A stretch of 54,943 bases of DNA from Rhodanobacter sp. C06 (GCF_002001105.1 NZ_MUNP01000071.1:1-54943); one strand, 5' to 3'; numbered from the stretch's first letter, positions 7,247-16,831 are shown. A program made the numbers and translations. The notes: generated by a model from the sequence alone, not told the origin.

Positions 7247-9214
7247 TCATGCGGATGCCCTCCGGTTCTCGTCCAGCCAGGCCTGGAACATCAGCACGCT
7301 CCACAAGGGGTGCTGCCAGTTGCGTCGGCCGTCCAGGTGTTCCTGCCACTTCCGCCGGATCGGCGCCGGGTGGAAATAACCTTCCTGGAGCAGGCGGCGC
7401 TCATCGAGCAGGGTTTCCGCCCAATCGCGCAGCGGGCCGCGCAGCCAGCTGTCCAGCGGGATGCCGAAGCCCATCTTGGGGCGCTCGATCAATTCCCGGG
7501 GCACGTGCCGGTACAGCACTTGGCGCAGCAGCCACTTGCCTTCGCCGTCGCGGATCTTCTGGTGCAGCGGCACGCGCCACGCCAGTTCGACCACGCGGTG
7601 GTCGAGCATCGGCACGCGGGTCTCCAGGCTGTTGGCCATGGCGGCCCGGTCGACCTTCACCAGGATGTCGTCGGGCAGGTAGCTCTGCGCATCCATCGCC
7701 ATCATCCATTGCGCCAGGTTCCCGGTGTCCGGCCAGGCATCGGAGTCGGTCAACAAGGTCGCGGGCTCGCGGGCGCCGATCACGATGCTGTCCGGGTGCT
7801 TCCACTGGCTGGCGAGGTGGAGGAAGAAGGCGTGGCCGCTGGCCAGCGGCAGCACTTCGGCCAGCTTCTGCGCCTTGTCGCCGGGCGTGGCCAGGTGCCA
7901 GCGCTTCGGCAGCAGCGGCTTGGCGCGTTCGAACCATCGGTTCCACGTGTCCGGCGACAAGGAGCGCAGGACGCCGGCGCCGGCAAGCCGCGCGAACTGC
8001 GGCAGGCGATGCATCCGCTCCCAGGTCGTGCGGGCCCCGAGATAGCGGTTGTAGCCGCCGAACAGTTCGTCGCCGCCGTCGCCGCTCAGCGCCACCGTCA
8101 CTTCGCGGCGGGTCAGCTGGCTGACCAGGAAGGTGGGAATCTGCGAGCTGTCGCTGAAGGGTTCGCAGAAGATCGACGGCAGCTTCGGGATGACGGCGAG
8201 GGCATCCTCGGGGCGTACGTAGAGTTCGGTGTGCTCGGTGCCGAGATGCCTGGCCACGGCCTTGGCGTGCGCGGCCTCGTCGTAGCCGGTCTCGCCGAAG
8301 CCCATGGTGAAGGTCTTGACCGGGCGGCGGCTGCGCGCCTGCATCAAAGCCACGATCGTGCTGCTGTCGATGCCGCCGCTGAGGAACGCGCCCAGCGGCA
8401 CGTCGGCCAGCATCTGCGCACCGACGCTGGCGCCCAGCTGCTCCTCCAGCGCATCGACCGCCTCGGTGTCCGAACCGGCTAGCGGGTTGCCGAGGCCGGC
8501 GCTGACCGCGTCGTTGTAGCGCCAGTACGCCACGGCTTGCGCGCTGCGCGGCGCATCGGCGCCGATGCGCAGCAGGTGCCCAGGGCGCAGCTTGAGCACG
8601 TCGCGATAGATGGAGTACGGCGCGGGAATGCAATCGTGGCGCAGCAGCAGCGCCAGCGCGTCGCGATCGACTTCCGCACGGAAGGCCGCATGCGCCTGCA
8701 AGGCCTTGAGCTCCGAGCCGAACAGCAAGGTGTCGTCCTGCCAGGCGTAGTAAAGCGGCTTCTCGCCCATGCGGTCGCGCGCCAGCGTGAGCGCGCGCTG
8801 CCGGCGGTCCCACAGTGCGAACGCGAACATGCCCACGCAGGCGCGCAGGGTCCGCTCGACGCCCCAGGCGACGAAGCACGCGAGCAGGGTCTCGGTGTCC
8901 GAATGCCCACGCCACGCCGGAGCTTCTCCTGCCGCGAGGAGCTGCTGGCGCAGGTCGAGGTGGTTGTAGATCTCGCCGTTGAACACCAGGACGTAGCGTC
9001 CGCAGGCCGAGGGCATCGGCTGGTGGCCGGCCGGCGAGAGGTCGAGGATGGACAGGCGCCGCTGCGCCAGCGCGATGCCGGCCGATTCGTCGCACCACGC
9101 GCCGTCGTCGTCGGGGCCGCGATGGATCAGCCGGGCCGACATGGCCCGCACCTGTCCCAACAGCGCGTCGCGCGCGCCGCCGCGCCGCTGCCAGAATCCG
9201 GCCACGCCGCACAT
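7247..9214 (-). CDS. asnB: Asparagine synthase-type glutamine amidotransferase
   Basis: This 655-residue enzyme has an N-terminal glutaminase domain with the nucleophile Cys2 (MCGVAGFW), RLSILDLSPAGHQPM, LVFNGEIYNH and DTETLL. A C-terminal ATP-pyrophosphatase domain carries SGGIDSST, SGDGGDELFGGYNRY and MANSLETRVPMLDHR. Class-B AsnB enzymes transfer glutamine nitrogen to an activated carboxylate, normally aspartate. In surface-polysaccharide loci, relatives (the WbpS type) are thought to amidate uronic acids. The neighbouring wbpB/wbpE/wbpD genes make a uronic acid, so that role is plausible here. The start ATG (9214-9212) overlaps the upstream TGA as TGATG. A much longer in-frame open frame upstream is not real; the MCG start is decisive because Cys2 must be exposed. 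Confidence 0.92.
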   Translation of the reverse strand: MCGVAGFWQRRGGARDALLGQVRAMSARLIHRGPDDDGAWCDESAGIALAQRRLSILDLSPAGHQPMPSACGRYVLVFNGEIYNHLDLRQQLLAAGEAPAWRGHSDTETLLACFVAWGVERTLRACVGMFAFALWDRRQRALTLARDRMGEKPLYYAWQDDTLLFGSELKALQAHAAFRAEVDRDALALLLRHDCIPAPYSIYRDVLKLRPGHLLRIGADAPRSAQAVAYWRYNDAVSAGLGNPLAGSDTEAVDALEEQLGASVGAQMLADVPLGAFLSGGIDSSTIVALMQARSRRPVKTFTMGFGETGYDEAAHAKAVARHLGTEHTELYVRPEDALAVIPKLPSIFCEPFSDSSQIPTFLVSQLTRREVTVALSGDGGDELFGGYNRYLGARTTWERMHRLPQFARLAGAGVLRSLSPDTWNRWFERAKPLLPKRWHLATPGDKAQKLAEVLPLASGHAFFLHLASQWKHPDSIVIGAREPATLLTDSDAWPDTGNLAQWMMAMDAQSYLPDDILVKVDRAAMANSLETRVPMLDHRVVELAWRVPLHQKIRDGEGKWLLRQVLYRHVPRELIERPKMGFGIPLDSWLRGPLRDWAETLLDERRLLQEGYFHPAPIRRKWQEHLDGRRNWQHPLWSVLMFQAWLDENRRASA

Positions 9215-10299
9215 CAGTGCCGCCCCGCGCCGTGCAGCACGTCCGCGAGCCGCGAGGCCTGCACGCCCACGTTGTATTCGTGCATGACGCGCGCGCGGCC
9301 CGCCAGGCCCATGCGCGTGCGCAGCGCGCGGTTCCGGATCAGCTGTTCGAGGTCGTCCCGCCACGCGGCCGTCCCGTCGGCCAGGAATCCGTTCTCGCCG
9401 TGCCGCACGATGTCGAGATTCGCGCCCACCGTCGAGGCGACCACCGGCAGGCCGCAGGCCATGTACTGGATGATCTTGTAGCCGCACTTGCCGCGTTCCC
9501 ACGGGCCGTCGCGCAAGGGCATGATGCCGATGTCCATGCGGGCGATCGTGGCGGCCTCGCTGTCCTCGGACCATCTCGCCACTTCCGGCACCACGCTGCC
9601 GAACTCGCCGGCGACCTCGGTGCGCGGCCCGACCAGCAGCAGGCGCGCGTCGTGCCGGGCGCAGACCTGTTCCAGCACCTCGCGGTTGTCGAGCAGGTAC
9701 TCCTCGGTGGCCGGCGATCCGATCCAGCCGATCACCGGCGCTTCGGTGTCCGCGTGGTCCACCACCGCGTAGCGCCGCTCGTCCACCACGGTCGGGATGA
9801 TCTCGATTCGTGCCGCGCCGGCCCGTTCGGCGCGCGCGGCGAGGTAGCGGTTGCCGGCGATCACGCAGGCGGCCCCGCGCATCACGCGGTCGATCTTGCG
9901 GCCCAGCAGGCGCCGCACCAGCGGCCTGGACGACAGGTCGTACTTGTGGAACAGCGCATCGTCGTAGTCCACGACGTAAGGCCTGGCGGAGCGCGCGAGC
10001 AGCGACTCCATCCAGTACGGCAGGTAGGGGAACAGTTCGCCCTCGATCCAGGCGAGATCGTGCGTGCCGCGGCGCAGGGTCTGCACAACGCGCCGGGCGC
10101 AGGATTGCCACGCGATGCAGCGGGCGGCCGCGGTGTGATTGCCGTACAGGTTCTCGAGATAGGCATCCGGGAACAGCGCATGCACCTCGACATCGATCCC
10201 GCGCTCCCGCAACAGGGGCAGGTACTGCAGGCTGCGCAGCCGGGTGCTCGGCCCCAGCCTGGAATACCTGGAAAACAGCAGCACGCTGAGTCGCTTCAT
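9214..10299 (-). CDS. Glycosyltransferase (GT-B, group 1-like)
   Basis: This 361-residue protein starts MKRLSVLLFSRYSRLGPSTR. The N-terminal domain is followed by VVDYDDALFHKYD, a motif common in this glycosyltransferase group. The donor-binding part contains VIGWIGSPATEEYL, MPLRDGPWERGKCGYKIIQ and YMACGLPVVAST, the usual nucleotide-sugar pocket. It is likely to build the exopolysaccharide repeat unit on the cytoplasmic face. Its ATG overlaps the stop of the polymerase gene as ATGA, and its own stop overlaps the asnB start, so the three genes are probably translationally coupled. The sugar specificity is unknown. Confidence 0.9.
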   Translation of the reverse strand: MKRLSVLLFSRYSRLGPSTRLRSLQYLPLLRERGIDVEVHALFPDAYLENLYGNHTAAARCIAWQSCARRVVQTLRRGTHDLAWIEGELFPYLPYWMESLLARSARPYVVDYDDALFHKYDLSSRPLVRRLLGRKIDRVMRGAACVIAGNRYLAARAERAGAARIEIIPTVVDERRYAVVDHADTEAPVIGWIGSPATEEYLLDNREVLEQVCARHDARLLLVGPRTEVAGEFGSVVPEVARWSEDSEAATIARMDIGIMPLRDGPWERGKCGYKIIQYMACGLPVVASTVGANLDIVRHGENGFLADGTAAWRDDLEQLIRNRALRTRMGLAGRARVMHEYNVGVQASRLADVLHGAGRH

Positions 10300-11615
10300 C
10301 CTGGTGCTTTCCTGAGGCAGTCCGGATACTCGATGAACATCGCCACCAGCGGGATGACGTACATCCACTGGAAGGCGAACGCCTCGATGTAGGGGTTCGT
10401 GTTGGTCGCGAGCAGAGCGCAGACCAGGCCGCTGAACAGGAACTTGTGCCGCGACGGCAGGCGGCGCCGGTACGCCAGCCGGAGCACCGCGAAGATGTAG
10501 AGCAGGAACGGCAGCGCGTAGATCAGCGTGCCGAGTATCCCCACCCGGTAGAGCGTGGCCAGCCACACCAGCTCGTAGCGCCAGGGATGGATGGGGTCGC
10601 TGACGTACTTGACGCCGACGCCGTGGCCCGAGCCCAGGCCGCCGTTGTCGAGTATGCCGGCGAGCAACGAATGGCCCATCTGCACACGCGCCTCGCCGCC
10701 GCCCGAGGCGAGCTTGTTCGTGACGACGTCCAGCACCGCGCCCAGGCTGATCTGCGTGTAGGCCTGCAGCAGGAACAGTGCCGCCGCCGTCGCGACCAGC
10801 ACCGGCAAACCGTAGCGGATGACGCCGGTGAACATCGAGCCGTGCGGGTGCTCGGTCGTGCGCGAGGTCAGCATCAGGCCCAGCATCCAGCCCATCGGCA
10901 CCGCGAGGATCAGCGCGGAACGGCCGGAGGTGAGCGCGCAGACCAGCAGCGCTGCCAGCAGGACCAGTCGCAGCAGCCGGCTGCGGATCAGCTCGGGCGA
11001 ACTGAAAAAGCCGCCGCACAGGAAAATCAGCGAACCGTACACGTGCATCGTGGCGCCGGAAAATCCCTGGTTCTGGTTGATGTTGGCGCCCTGGAAGAAG
11101 AAGGCCACGGCCGCCGCGCCATGCCTGAAGTACAGGTAGAAGAACAGCGCGACGCTGACGGCGCACAGCAGGCTGAGCAGGACGAACCAGCCGATCAGCC
11201 GCTCGGTTCCCAGCCATCGCAGCAAGGCCTCGGCGATGATCGTCCACAGCAGGGGTGACACGATGTAGATCGCCAGCACCTGGGCGAGGGCGACCAGCGA
11301 CGCGTCGTGCATGCCGCCCACGATCATGTAGGTGGTCGTCACGATCACCGTGCAGACGTACATGCCCAGCAGGTTCCTGAAGCCCGCGCCGATGCGCAGT
11401 CCGGGCAGCGCCAGCAGGAAGGCCAGGCCCATCACCGCCGCGGTGGGGACCTGCAGGGAGTTCGGTATCACCACGGACAGGAACAGCAGCAGGAAGGCCG
11501 TGCCGAGGAACATGTGGCCCACGGTGATGCGGTACTTGCCCGCGCCCAGCAGTGCCGGCGACGGCAGCAGCAGGTCCGCCGGTGCGGTCGACGACGGATC
11601 GTGGCCGTGCGTCAT
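10296..11615 (-). CDS. wzy: O-antigen/exopolysaccharide polymerase, Wzy-like
   Basis: A 439-residue very hydrophobic protein with about ten to twelve predicted membrane helices and a large periplasmic loop in the second half (after FLLQAYTQISLG, including GILDNGGLGSGHGVGVKYV). This layout is that of the O-antigen ligase/polymerase (Wzy_C-like) families, which polymerise flipped repeat units in the periplasm. Sequence conservation in these families is low, so the assignment rests on topology plus location between glycosyltransferases and near a Wzx flippase. Its start overlaps the upstream glycosyltransferase stop (ATGA at 11612-11615), and its stop overlaps the next start. A ligase role cannot be excluded. 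Confidence 0.75.
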   Translation of the reverse strand: MTHGHDPSSTAPADLLLPSPALLGAGKYRITVGHMFLGTAFLLLFLSVVIPNSLQVPTAAVMGLAFLLALPGLRIGAGFRNLLGMYVCTVIVTTTYMIVGGMHDASLVALAQVLAIYIVSPLLWTIIAEALLRWLGTERLIGWFVLLSLLCAVSVALFFYLYFRHGAAAVAFFFQGANINQNQGFSGATMHVYGSLIFLCGGFFSSPELIRSRLLRLVLLAALLVCALTSGRSALILAVPMGWMLGLMLTSRTTEHPHGSMFTGVIRYGLPVLVATAAALFLLQAYTQISLGAVLDVVTNKLASGGGEARVQMGHSLLAGILDNGGLGSGHGVGVKYVSDPIHPWRYELVWLATLYRVGILGTLIYALPFLLYIFAVLRLAYRRRLPSRHKFLFSGLVCALLATNTNPYIEAFAFQWMYVIPLVAMFIEYPDCLRKAPG

Positions 11616-12889
11616 GGCTGCACCATGTCGGTGATCCAGCGGTCGAGCATGCCGGCCTGTGCCAGCTTGCTGTAGGGGCCGATGTCGCGCTGCGCGTCGG
11701 CAGCGTCGGGCGCCAGCGCGGCCCGCAGGGCGTCGCCGGCCGCCGCGCCATCGCTGGTCAGCAGGCTGCGTCCCGCGCCGGTCTCGGCGAGGATCGCGGT
11801 GGCCGCGTTGCGCACGCCGGAAACGCAGACGATGTCCGCCCCCGCGGCCAGGTATTCGAACAACTTGCCGGTGGCACAGCTGGCGCGCGAACCGGTCAGC
11901 AACAGCAGCTTGTCGCAGCGCTGCATCAGCTGCAACGCCAGCGTGCGTTCGACCGGGCCGAGCACGCTGACGGAAAACCGGGCGCGTTCGAGCGTGGCCC
12001 GTTCCTGTTGCGTCAGCTCGCCGACGAACATCACGTGCTTGTTCGCCATCGTCGCGGGGGATGCGTTCAACGCATCGACGAGGAAATCGAGGCTGCGCGA
12101 CGCCGAGCCGTCGCTGGCGCCGATGCGCCCGAAATGGCCGATCAGCAGCGCGCCGGCCGGAACCCAGCGGGCGAGGATGGCGGCGACACGCGGATCGTCA
12201 GCCGCGGCCTGGTCGGGGGCGGCGAAGTCGGCCGGATCGTAGCCGTTGGGCAGCGTCGCCGCCGCAGTGCGCGGATAGCGTCGCTGGAAATCGGCGACGA
12301 GCGGCGGGCTCACCGAGGTGACCAGGCCGGCGGCGGCCACCACGCGCCGCTCGATCAGCTGGCGCATCCAGGTCCGCAGCCGGCCGGGCTGGCCCAGCGG
12401 CTCGAACACCAGCCCGTCGCGGAAGTCCTGCAGGCAGCCGATGCGGCGCCGGCTGGCCAGGCTCGCGGCGGCGACCAGGGAGTCGATCGGCGAATACGTG
12501 CCGATCGCCACGCAGCGTTCGCCCGCGGCCAGTTTCTCGACGCACAGCCGGTCGGCCGCGGCCAGCGCCCGGACCAACCACGGTTGCTCGCGTCCCGCGC
12601 CCCCGGCGAACAGGAACGGCAGCGGACGCAGGAATGCCGCGGCCATGGTCAGCAGCGAAGCGGCGGCGGAAGACTCGCTGCCCACGCAGTGGCCGGGCAG
12701 CGGCAGGACGGTGATCCCCGGCGCCGACGGCGGCGTGGCCACGGGTGCTCCAGCGGCCGGCTCGCGGGCGAACACATAGATCCGGTATTTCGCCGGGTCC
12801 AGGTACTTCAGCAGGCCCTTGAAGCGCTGCGCGGCGATGTTGCCGGACAGATGGTGTGCGGCGAAGACGAACAGGTTGATCTTCGTCAT
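11612..12889 (-). CDS. Glycosyltransferase (GT-B fold)
   Basis: This 425-residue protein starts at 12889 (MTKINLFVFAAHHLSGNIAAQRF), preceded by GAGG; an upstream in-frame start at 12949 is less well supported. The fold follows GT-B enzymes: CLQDFRDGLVFEPL and LVTSVSPPLVADFQRRYP in the middle, LPNGYDP marking the inter-domain hinge, and a C-terminal nucleotide-sugar domain with LLIGHFGRIGA, LGPVERTLALQLMQRCD and GKLFEYLAAGADIVCV. The GKLFEYLAAG motif is widespread in polysaccharide glycosyltransferases. It lies 46 bases after the flippase gene. The acceptor and donor are not known. Confidence 0.85.
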   Translation of the reverse strand: MTKINLFVFAAHHLSGNIAAQRFKGLLKYLDPAKYRIYVFAREPAAGAPVATPPSAPGITVLPLPGHCVGSESSAAASLLTMAAAFLRPLPFLFAGGAGREQPWLVRALAAADRLCVEKLAAGERCVAIGTYSPIDSLVAAASLASRRRIGCLQDFRDGLVFEPLGQPGRLRTWMRQLIERRVVAAAGLVTSVSPPLVADFQRRYPRTAAATLPNGYDPADFAAPDQAAADDPRVAAILARWVPAGALLIGHFGRIGASDGSASRSLDFLVDALNASPATMANKHVMFVGELTQQERATLERARFSVSVLGPVERTLALQLMQRCDKLLLLTGSRASCATGKLFEYLAAGADIVCVSGVRNAATAILAETGAGRSLLTSDGAAAGDALRAALAPDAADAQRDIGPYSKLAQAGMLDRWITDMVQP

Positions 12890-12935
12890 CGCCGCAGCCT
12901 CGGGTGGTGCGCGGTGGCGCGTTGCATGGTCTTGC

Positions 12936-14393
12936 TCATGGCAGGGCACCGGGCTCCTCGTCGGGTTCCGGGTAGCTGCGCCGGGATTTCAATGCCCCGA
13001 GCAGTGCGCGGTGCATGCCGCTCCATTCGTGACGGAAGCACCAGGCGACGACCGGCAACAGCGCCAGCCAGACCACGCTGAAATGGACGGGGGCATGCGG
13101 GCCGTACACCAGCGTGGCGATGGAAAGGCCCACGCCGGCCGTGACGAACGCATACAACCGGGCACGCGGGAACGGCCGCCAGACGTGGGCCGAGGCCTCG
13201 GTGCGCGCCACGAAGAACACCAGGAACGCGATCGCGTTGGCCACCACGGCCCCGGCGGCGCCGTGGCCGGGCACCAGCCACACGCTGAGGGCGACATTGA
13301 CGACCAGCCCCGCGATGGTCGACCACAGCGACAGCATCGACCGGCGCGTGATCCCGATGCCCACGCAGGTCACTTCGGAAAGCGTGTACAGCAGCGGCTC
13401 GCCGATGCAGCACAGCATCAGGTACTTCACCTGGACGTAGTGCGCGGGCAGCACGAAGTCGATCAGCCACGACAGGGCGCCGCTCACGACCCAGATCGCG
13501 CAGACCACGGCCAGCGCCTGCTGGGCGACGTGGTCGACCCGCCGCATGTCCGCGCCGTGGGCCACCCACTTGTAGACCATCGGCGCCCACAGCACGGAGA
13601 AGATCGTCTGGAACACCACGCCCACGCCGGCGAAGCTCATGGAGACCGAGTAGATCGCCAGCTCCGGCAGGGTCGACAGCGAACGCAGGGTCAGCGTGCT
13701 GGTGGCATCCAGCCCCCAGTAGGCCACGCCGGCGAAGATCAGCGGCACGCCGTAGTCGAGCAGGCCGCGGATCTGCGGGCGGGAAACCGGGGCGCGCAGG
13801 GCCGGGACCCATTCGCGCCAGGTGTTCCAGCTGTAGATGAGCAGCACGGACAGCAAGGAAGCCAGGTAGGCCACCTCCAGTTCCCCGAACGTCCGCGAGA
13901 AGGCCGGCAGCGCCAGCGCCGCGACGGCGAGCAGCAGGATCACCTTGGGCAGGATCTGGCTGGCGGAGAACGCCAGGCCGCGGTCCTGCATGCGCAGGAT
14001 GAGCGAAAGGAAGCGGGAGATGAAACTCGCGACCACGCAGGCCACCAGCATCCAGTAGTACGCGACGTGTCCGAGGCCGAACAGCCAGCCGGCAACGCGC
14101 CGGTCGATCGGCAGCGTGACCAGCATCGCCAGCAGCAGCAGCGCGAATCCCGGCGTGAAGCAGGCTTTCAGCAGCGCGCCGCGATCGCTCCACTCGTGGT
14201 ACTCCCGCACGTAGGCGCGGTCGAGTCCCAGGTTGAACAGCAGCACGCCGAACGACACCGCGATCTGCACGATGTTCAAGCGGCCCACGTCGGCAGGCGT
14301 GAAGACCCAGGCGATCACCGGCACCGTCACCAGGCCGAGCCCGGCGGTGACGACGGGGCCAAGGGCAAATGCGAGCACGGTTCGTATGTTCAC
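12936..14393 (-). CDS. wzx: Oligosaccharide flippase, Wzx/MATE-like
   Basis: This 485-residue protein has about twelve to fourteen hydrophobic segments. Its N-terminal part, LGPVVTAGLGLVTVPVIAWVF, followed by TPADVGRLNI, is typical of the polysaccharide biosynthesis (Polysacc_synt) flippase family. It would move undecaprenyl-linked repeat units across the inner membrane for the Wzy-like polymerase. The start codon is GTG (14393-14391), with only a weak upstream purine stretch. The protein ends with a cytoplasmic, proline- and glutamate-rich tail (SYPEPDEEPGALP). Its neighbours on both sides are glycosyltransferases, as expected for a Wzx/Wzy locus. Confidence 0.88.
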   Translation of the reverse strand: MNIRTVLAFALGPVVTAGLGLVTVPVIAWVFTPADVGRLNIVQIAVSFGVLLFNLGLDRAYVREYHEWSDRGALLKACFTPGFALLLLAMLVTLPIDRRVAGWLFGLGHVAYYWMLVACVVASFISRFLSLILRMQDRGLAFSASQILPKVILLLAVAALALPAFSRTFGELEVAYLASLLSVLLIYSWNTWREWVPALRAPVSRPQIRGLLDYGVPLIFAGVAYWGLDATSTLTLRSLSTLPELAIYSVSMSFAGVGVVFQTIFSVLWAPMVYKWVAHGADMRRVDHVAQQALAVVCAIWVVSGALSWLIDFVLPAHYVQVKYLMLCCIGEPLLYTLSEVTCVGIGITRRSMLSLWSTIAGLVVNVALSVWLVPGHGAAGAVVANAIAFLVFFVARTEASAHVWRPFPRARLYAFVTAGVGLSIATLVYGPHAPVHFSVVWLALLPVVAWCFRHEWSGMHRALLGALKSRRSYPEPDEEPGALP

Positions 14394-14426
14394 CCGTCGA
14401 CCTGTCTGGTTGGATTCTTGCCATGC

Positions 14427-15731
14427 TCACCGTCGTGTTGCCTGCCGGAGCGGGTAGGCCGCCCGGGATGGAGGTCGCGCCGGCTCCCGGTCGCCGGCTG
14501 CGCCGATGGCGACGACGCTGGCGACGAAGTCGCGGTAATTCCGGGCGGCGTCGAAGCCGGACTCGATCGCCTGCCGTGCCTGCACGCGCAGGCTGTCCCG
14601 TCCGTCCGCGAAGGCGACCCGCTCCATCGCGTCGGCGATTTCCCGGGCATCGGGGTGCGCGCCCAGCAGGGCACCGCAGCGGTCGGACACCAGGCTGGCG
14701 ATGCCGCCCACGTCGGGAGCGACGGCCGGCACGCCCGCGCTCATGGCTTCCATGATGGACACCGGCACGCCTTCGGATTCGCTGGCATTGACCAGCACGT
14801 CCACCGGCACGCTGCGGTAGTACGCCTTGACGGCATGGTTGGGCAACTCGCCAGCGAAGGTGCACGCGACGTTCGCCAATCCCGACAGCCGCAGCCGCGC
14901 CAGCGCCCGGATCTCCTCCAGCAACGGGCCGGCGCCGATGTGCGTCCAGCCCACGCAGACGTCCGGATGGCGGCGGGCCAGCAGTTCCAGGGCGTCGACG
15001 ATCCGGTCCAGCCGCTTCACCTGCACGCAGGAGGAAACCGACACCACGTGCAGGCATCCGGCCGGGCTCGGGCGCGAGAGCGTGGCGGCCAGCGGCACGC
15101 CCAGCGGACAGATGCGGATGTTTTCCGGCGGCGCGCCGTAGGTCTGCCGCAGATAGTCCCGCGCCTCGCGCGAGAGCGCGAAGATCGCGTCGTAGTCGGC
15201 GACGAACTGCCGCTTGATCGGCATGTAGGCATGCTTGCGGCGCGCCTCGTACAGGTCGTAGCCATGCACGCGCGAGACAACCCTGCGCACCGCGCCGGCC
15301 TTCCGGGCGAGCAGGGCGGCGCAGGCCTGGGTCTCGTTCCAGTAGCAATAGGCCACGTCGATCCGGCCATGGATGTCGGCGTATCGCTGCAGTTGCGCGG
15401 CCTGTTCGAGCACCTTGGACACGTGCAGCAGGGCGCGCACGACGGTGCGCGGTTTCAGTTTCCGCACGCGCCGCAGATAACCCAGCTCGCACCGGAAGAT
15501 CGCGGAACCCAGCGCCCGCAGCACGCACCACAGCCGCGCGAATTTGCCGGAGCGCGCCATGCCGAGGTCGACCGCGATGCCCGCGGGCACCGGGCGCGGC
15601 GTGCCCGCGGCCAGCGCCGGCAGCAGGGTCGCCTCGACGCCGTCGTGCGCGGCCCAGTAGCCGATCTCGTCCTCGATGAACTGCTCGCCGGGGAGGTAGG
15701 GATAGGCGTTGGTCAGGATGGCGATCTTCAT
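14427..15731 (-). CDS. Glycosyltransferase family 4
   Basis: This 434-residue protein starts MKIAILTNAYPYLPGEQFIEDEI, a typical GT4 opening. It contains SRVHGYDLYEARRKHAYMP, NIRICPLGVPL and VVSVSSCVQVKRLDRIVDAL. The donor-site motif ESEGVPVSIMEAMSAGVPAV is followed by PDVGGIASLV. It probably adds a sugar to the repeat unit on the inner face of the cytoplasmic membrane. Its ATG overlaps the stop of the HprK-like gene (ATGA at 15728-15731), so the two are co-expressed. The start was chosen because the conserved N-terminal strand begins immediately; the open frame extends far upstream only as a shadow. Confidence 0.92.
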   Translation of the reverse strand: MKIAILTNAYPYLPGEQFIEDEIGYWAAHDGVEATLLPALAAGTPRPVPAGIAVDLGMARSGKFARLWCVLRALGSAIFRCELGYLRRVRKLKPRTVVRALLHVSKVLEQAAQLQRYADIHGRIDVAYCYWNETQACAALLARKAGAVRRVVSRVHGYDLYEARRKHAYMPIKRQFVADYDAIFALSREARDYLRQTYGAPPENIRICPLGVPLAATLSRPSPAGCLHVVSVSSCVQVKRLDRIVDALELLARRHPDVCVGWTHIGAGPLLEEIRALARLRLSGLANVACTFAGELPNHAVKAYYRSVPVDVLVNASESEGVPVSIMEAMSAGVPAVAPDVGGIASLVSDRCGALLGAHPDAREIADAMERVAFADGRDSLRVQARQAIESGFDAARNYRDFVASVVAIGAAGDREPARPPSRAAYPLRQATRR

Positions 15732-16831
15732 GGCTGCGCCGTCATGTCCGCGACGACGAGGTCGCTCACGCGGTCCTGGTAGACCGCATGCTCCACCTCG
15801 AACGGCACGCTGATCTTGAAGCAGCCCACCGTGGCGAAGCTCGCCGTGAGCACCCGTCGCCAGTTCGCGGTCACCTCCGCCATGGTCAGCATCGCGGGGC
15901 GCGCGGTGGCCAGCGCGTTGTACTCCTCCCAGTAGAGGTGGTCGTGGAAAACGCTGTATTCGGCGCTGATGACGGCGATCGTCATGTCGACGGCGTCGGT
16001 GAGCCCCAGCGCGGACACGCGGATCTCGGGCACGTCCTCGCGCACCACGTAGTACACGCGGGTCAGCGGCGCCGATGCCGGCTCCACGCGGCGGTACAGC
16101 CGGTCGGGCGACATCTTGCGCCGCACGCTGGCGGAATTCAGGTGGTTCTTGATGTTGAAATGGGCGCGGTCGATCCATCCGCGCCCGGCGAGGATCTCGC
16201 TTTTCATCGCGTTGCCGATGCAGTTGTAGCCGTAGATCTTCGGCCACGCCATGTTGCCGTTGACGCGCGCGGTGTCGGACATGATGACGATGTCGTCGCT
16301 GACGAAGCCGACGTCCTCGTTGCGCCGCAGCGCGAGCATGGCCGACGACTTGCCGGCGCCGCCGGTGCCGGCGAGCAGGCAGGCGCCGCCGGCTATCGTC
16401 ACGGACGCGGCATGGATCGGCACCACGTCCTTGAAGAAGTAAACCGAGGGCACCAGCACGAACTCGTGCAGGATCTGCTCGAACGTCTCGGCCCCGCGCG
16501 GGTATTCCATCGACATCAGCTTGTGCACGGTGCGCCGGATGCCGCGTCGCGGCTTGATGACGGCCTCCACTTCCAGGCGGCCGTCGCCGGTGCGCTCCCA
16601 GTAGACGTCGACCCGCGGGAACGAGGTCAGCATGCCGTGCGCGAAGGTCTTGTGCACCTTGGGGTTGATCGAGGACGGCGTGTGCGTGCTGGCGGCGTGG
16701 CCTATGCGGATGTTCACCTCGGGCTCGCGGTCGCCGGCATCCGCGTACAGTTCCAGGCTTTCCGCGAGCATCGGCTCCAGGCTCTCGTCGCCGGAAAACG
16801 CGTAGCACTTGCCGAAGATGATCTTCTTCAT
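15728..16831 (-). CDS. HPr kinase-like (HprK-type) P-loop protein
   Basis: This 367-residue protein has a C-terminal half that resembles the HPr kinase/phosphorylase catalytic fold. VVPIHAASVTI leads into the Walker A loop GTGGAGKSS (about residues 155-163), and VSDD at about 177-180 sits where HprK has its second nucleotide-site acids. The N-terminal 130 residues are not recognised. HprK-like proteins are found in several capsule and exopolysaccharide clusters, where their substrates are unknown. No HPr protein is encoded nearby. The start is either ATG 16831 or GTG 16837. The gene is coupled to the following glycosyltransferase by an ATGA overlap and follows the acetyltransferase after 87 bases. 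Kinase activity is inferred, not shown. Confidence 0.75.
   Translation of the reverse strand: MKKIIFGKCYAFSGDESLEPMLAESLELYADAGDREPEVNIRIGHAASTHTPSSINPKVHKTFAHGMLTSFPRVDVYWERTGDGRLEVEAVIKPRRGIRRTVHKLMSMEYPRGAETFEQILHEFVLVPSVYFFKDVVPIHAASVTIAGGACLLAGTGGAGKSSAMLALRRNEDVGFVSDDIVIMSDTARVNGNMAWPKIYGYNCIGNAMKSEILAGRGWIDRAHFNIKNHLNSASVRRKMSPDRLYRRVEPASAPLTRVYYVVREDVPEIRVSALGLTDAVDMTIAVISAEYSVFHDHLYWEEYNALATARPAMLTMAEVTANWRRVLTASFATVGCFKISVPFEVEHAVYQDRVSDLVVADMTAQP

Noticed and set aside
9214-10111. Extension of the AsnB frame upstream to give a 954-residue protein
   Set aside because: The enzyme needs Cys2 at the N-terminus (MCGVAGF), and the upstream part overlaps a real glycosyltransferase in another frame.
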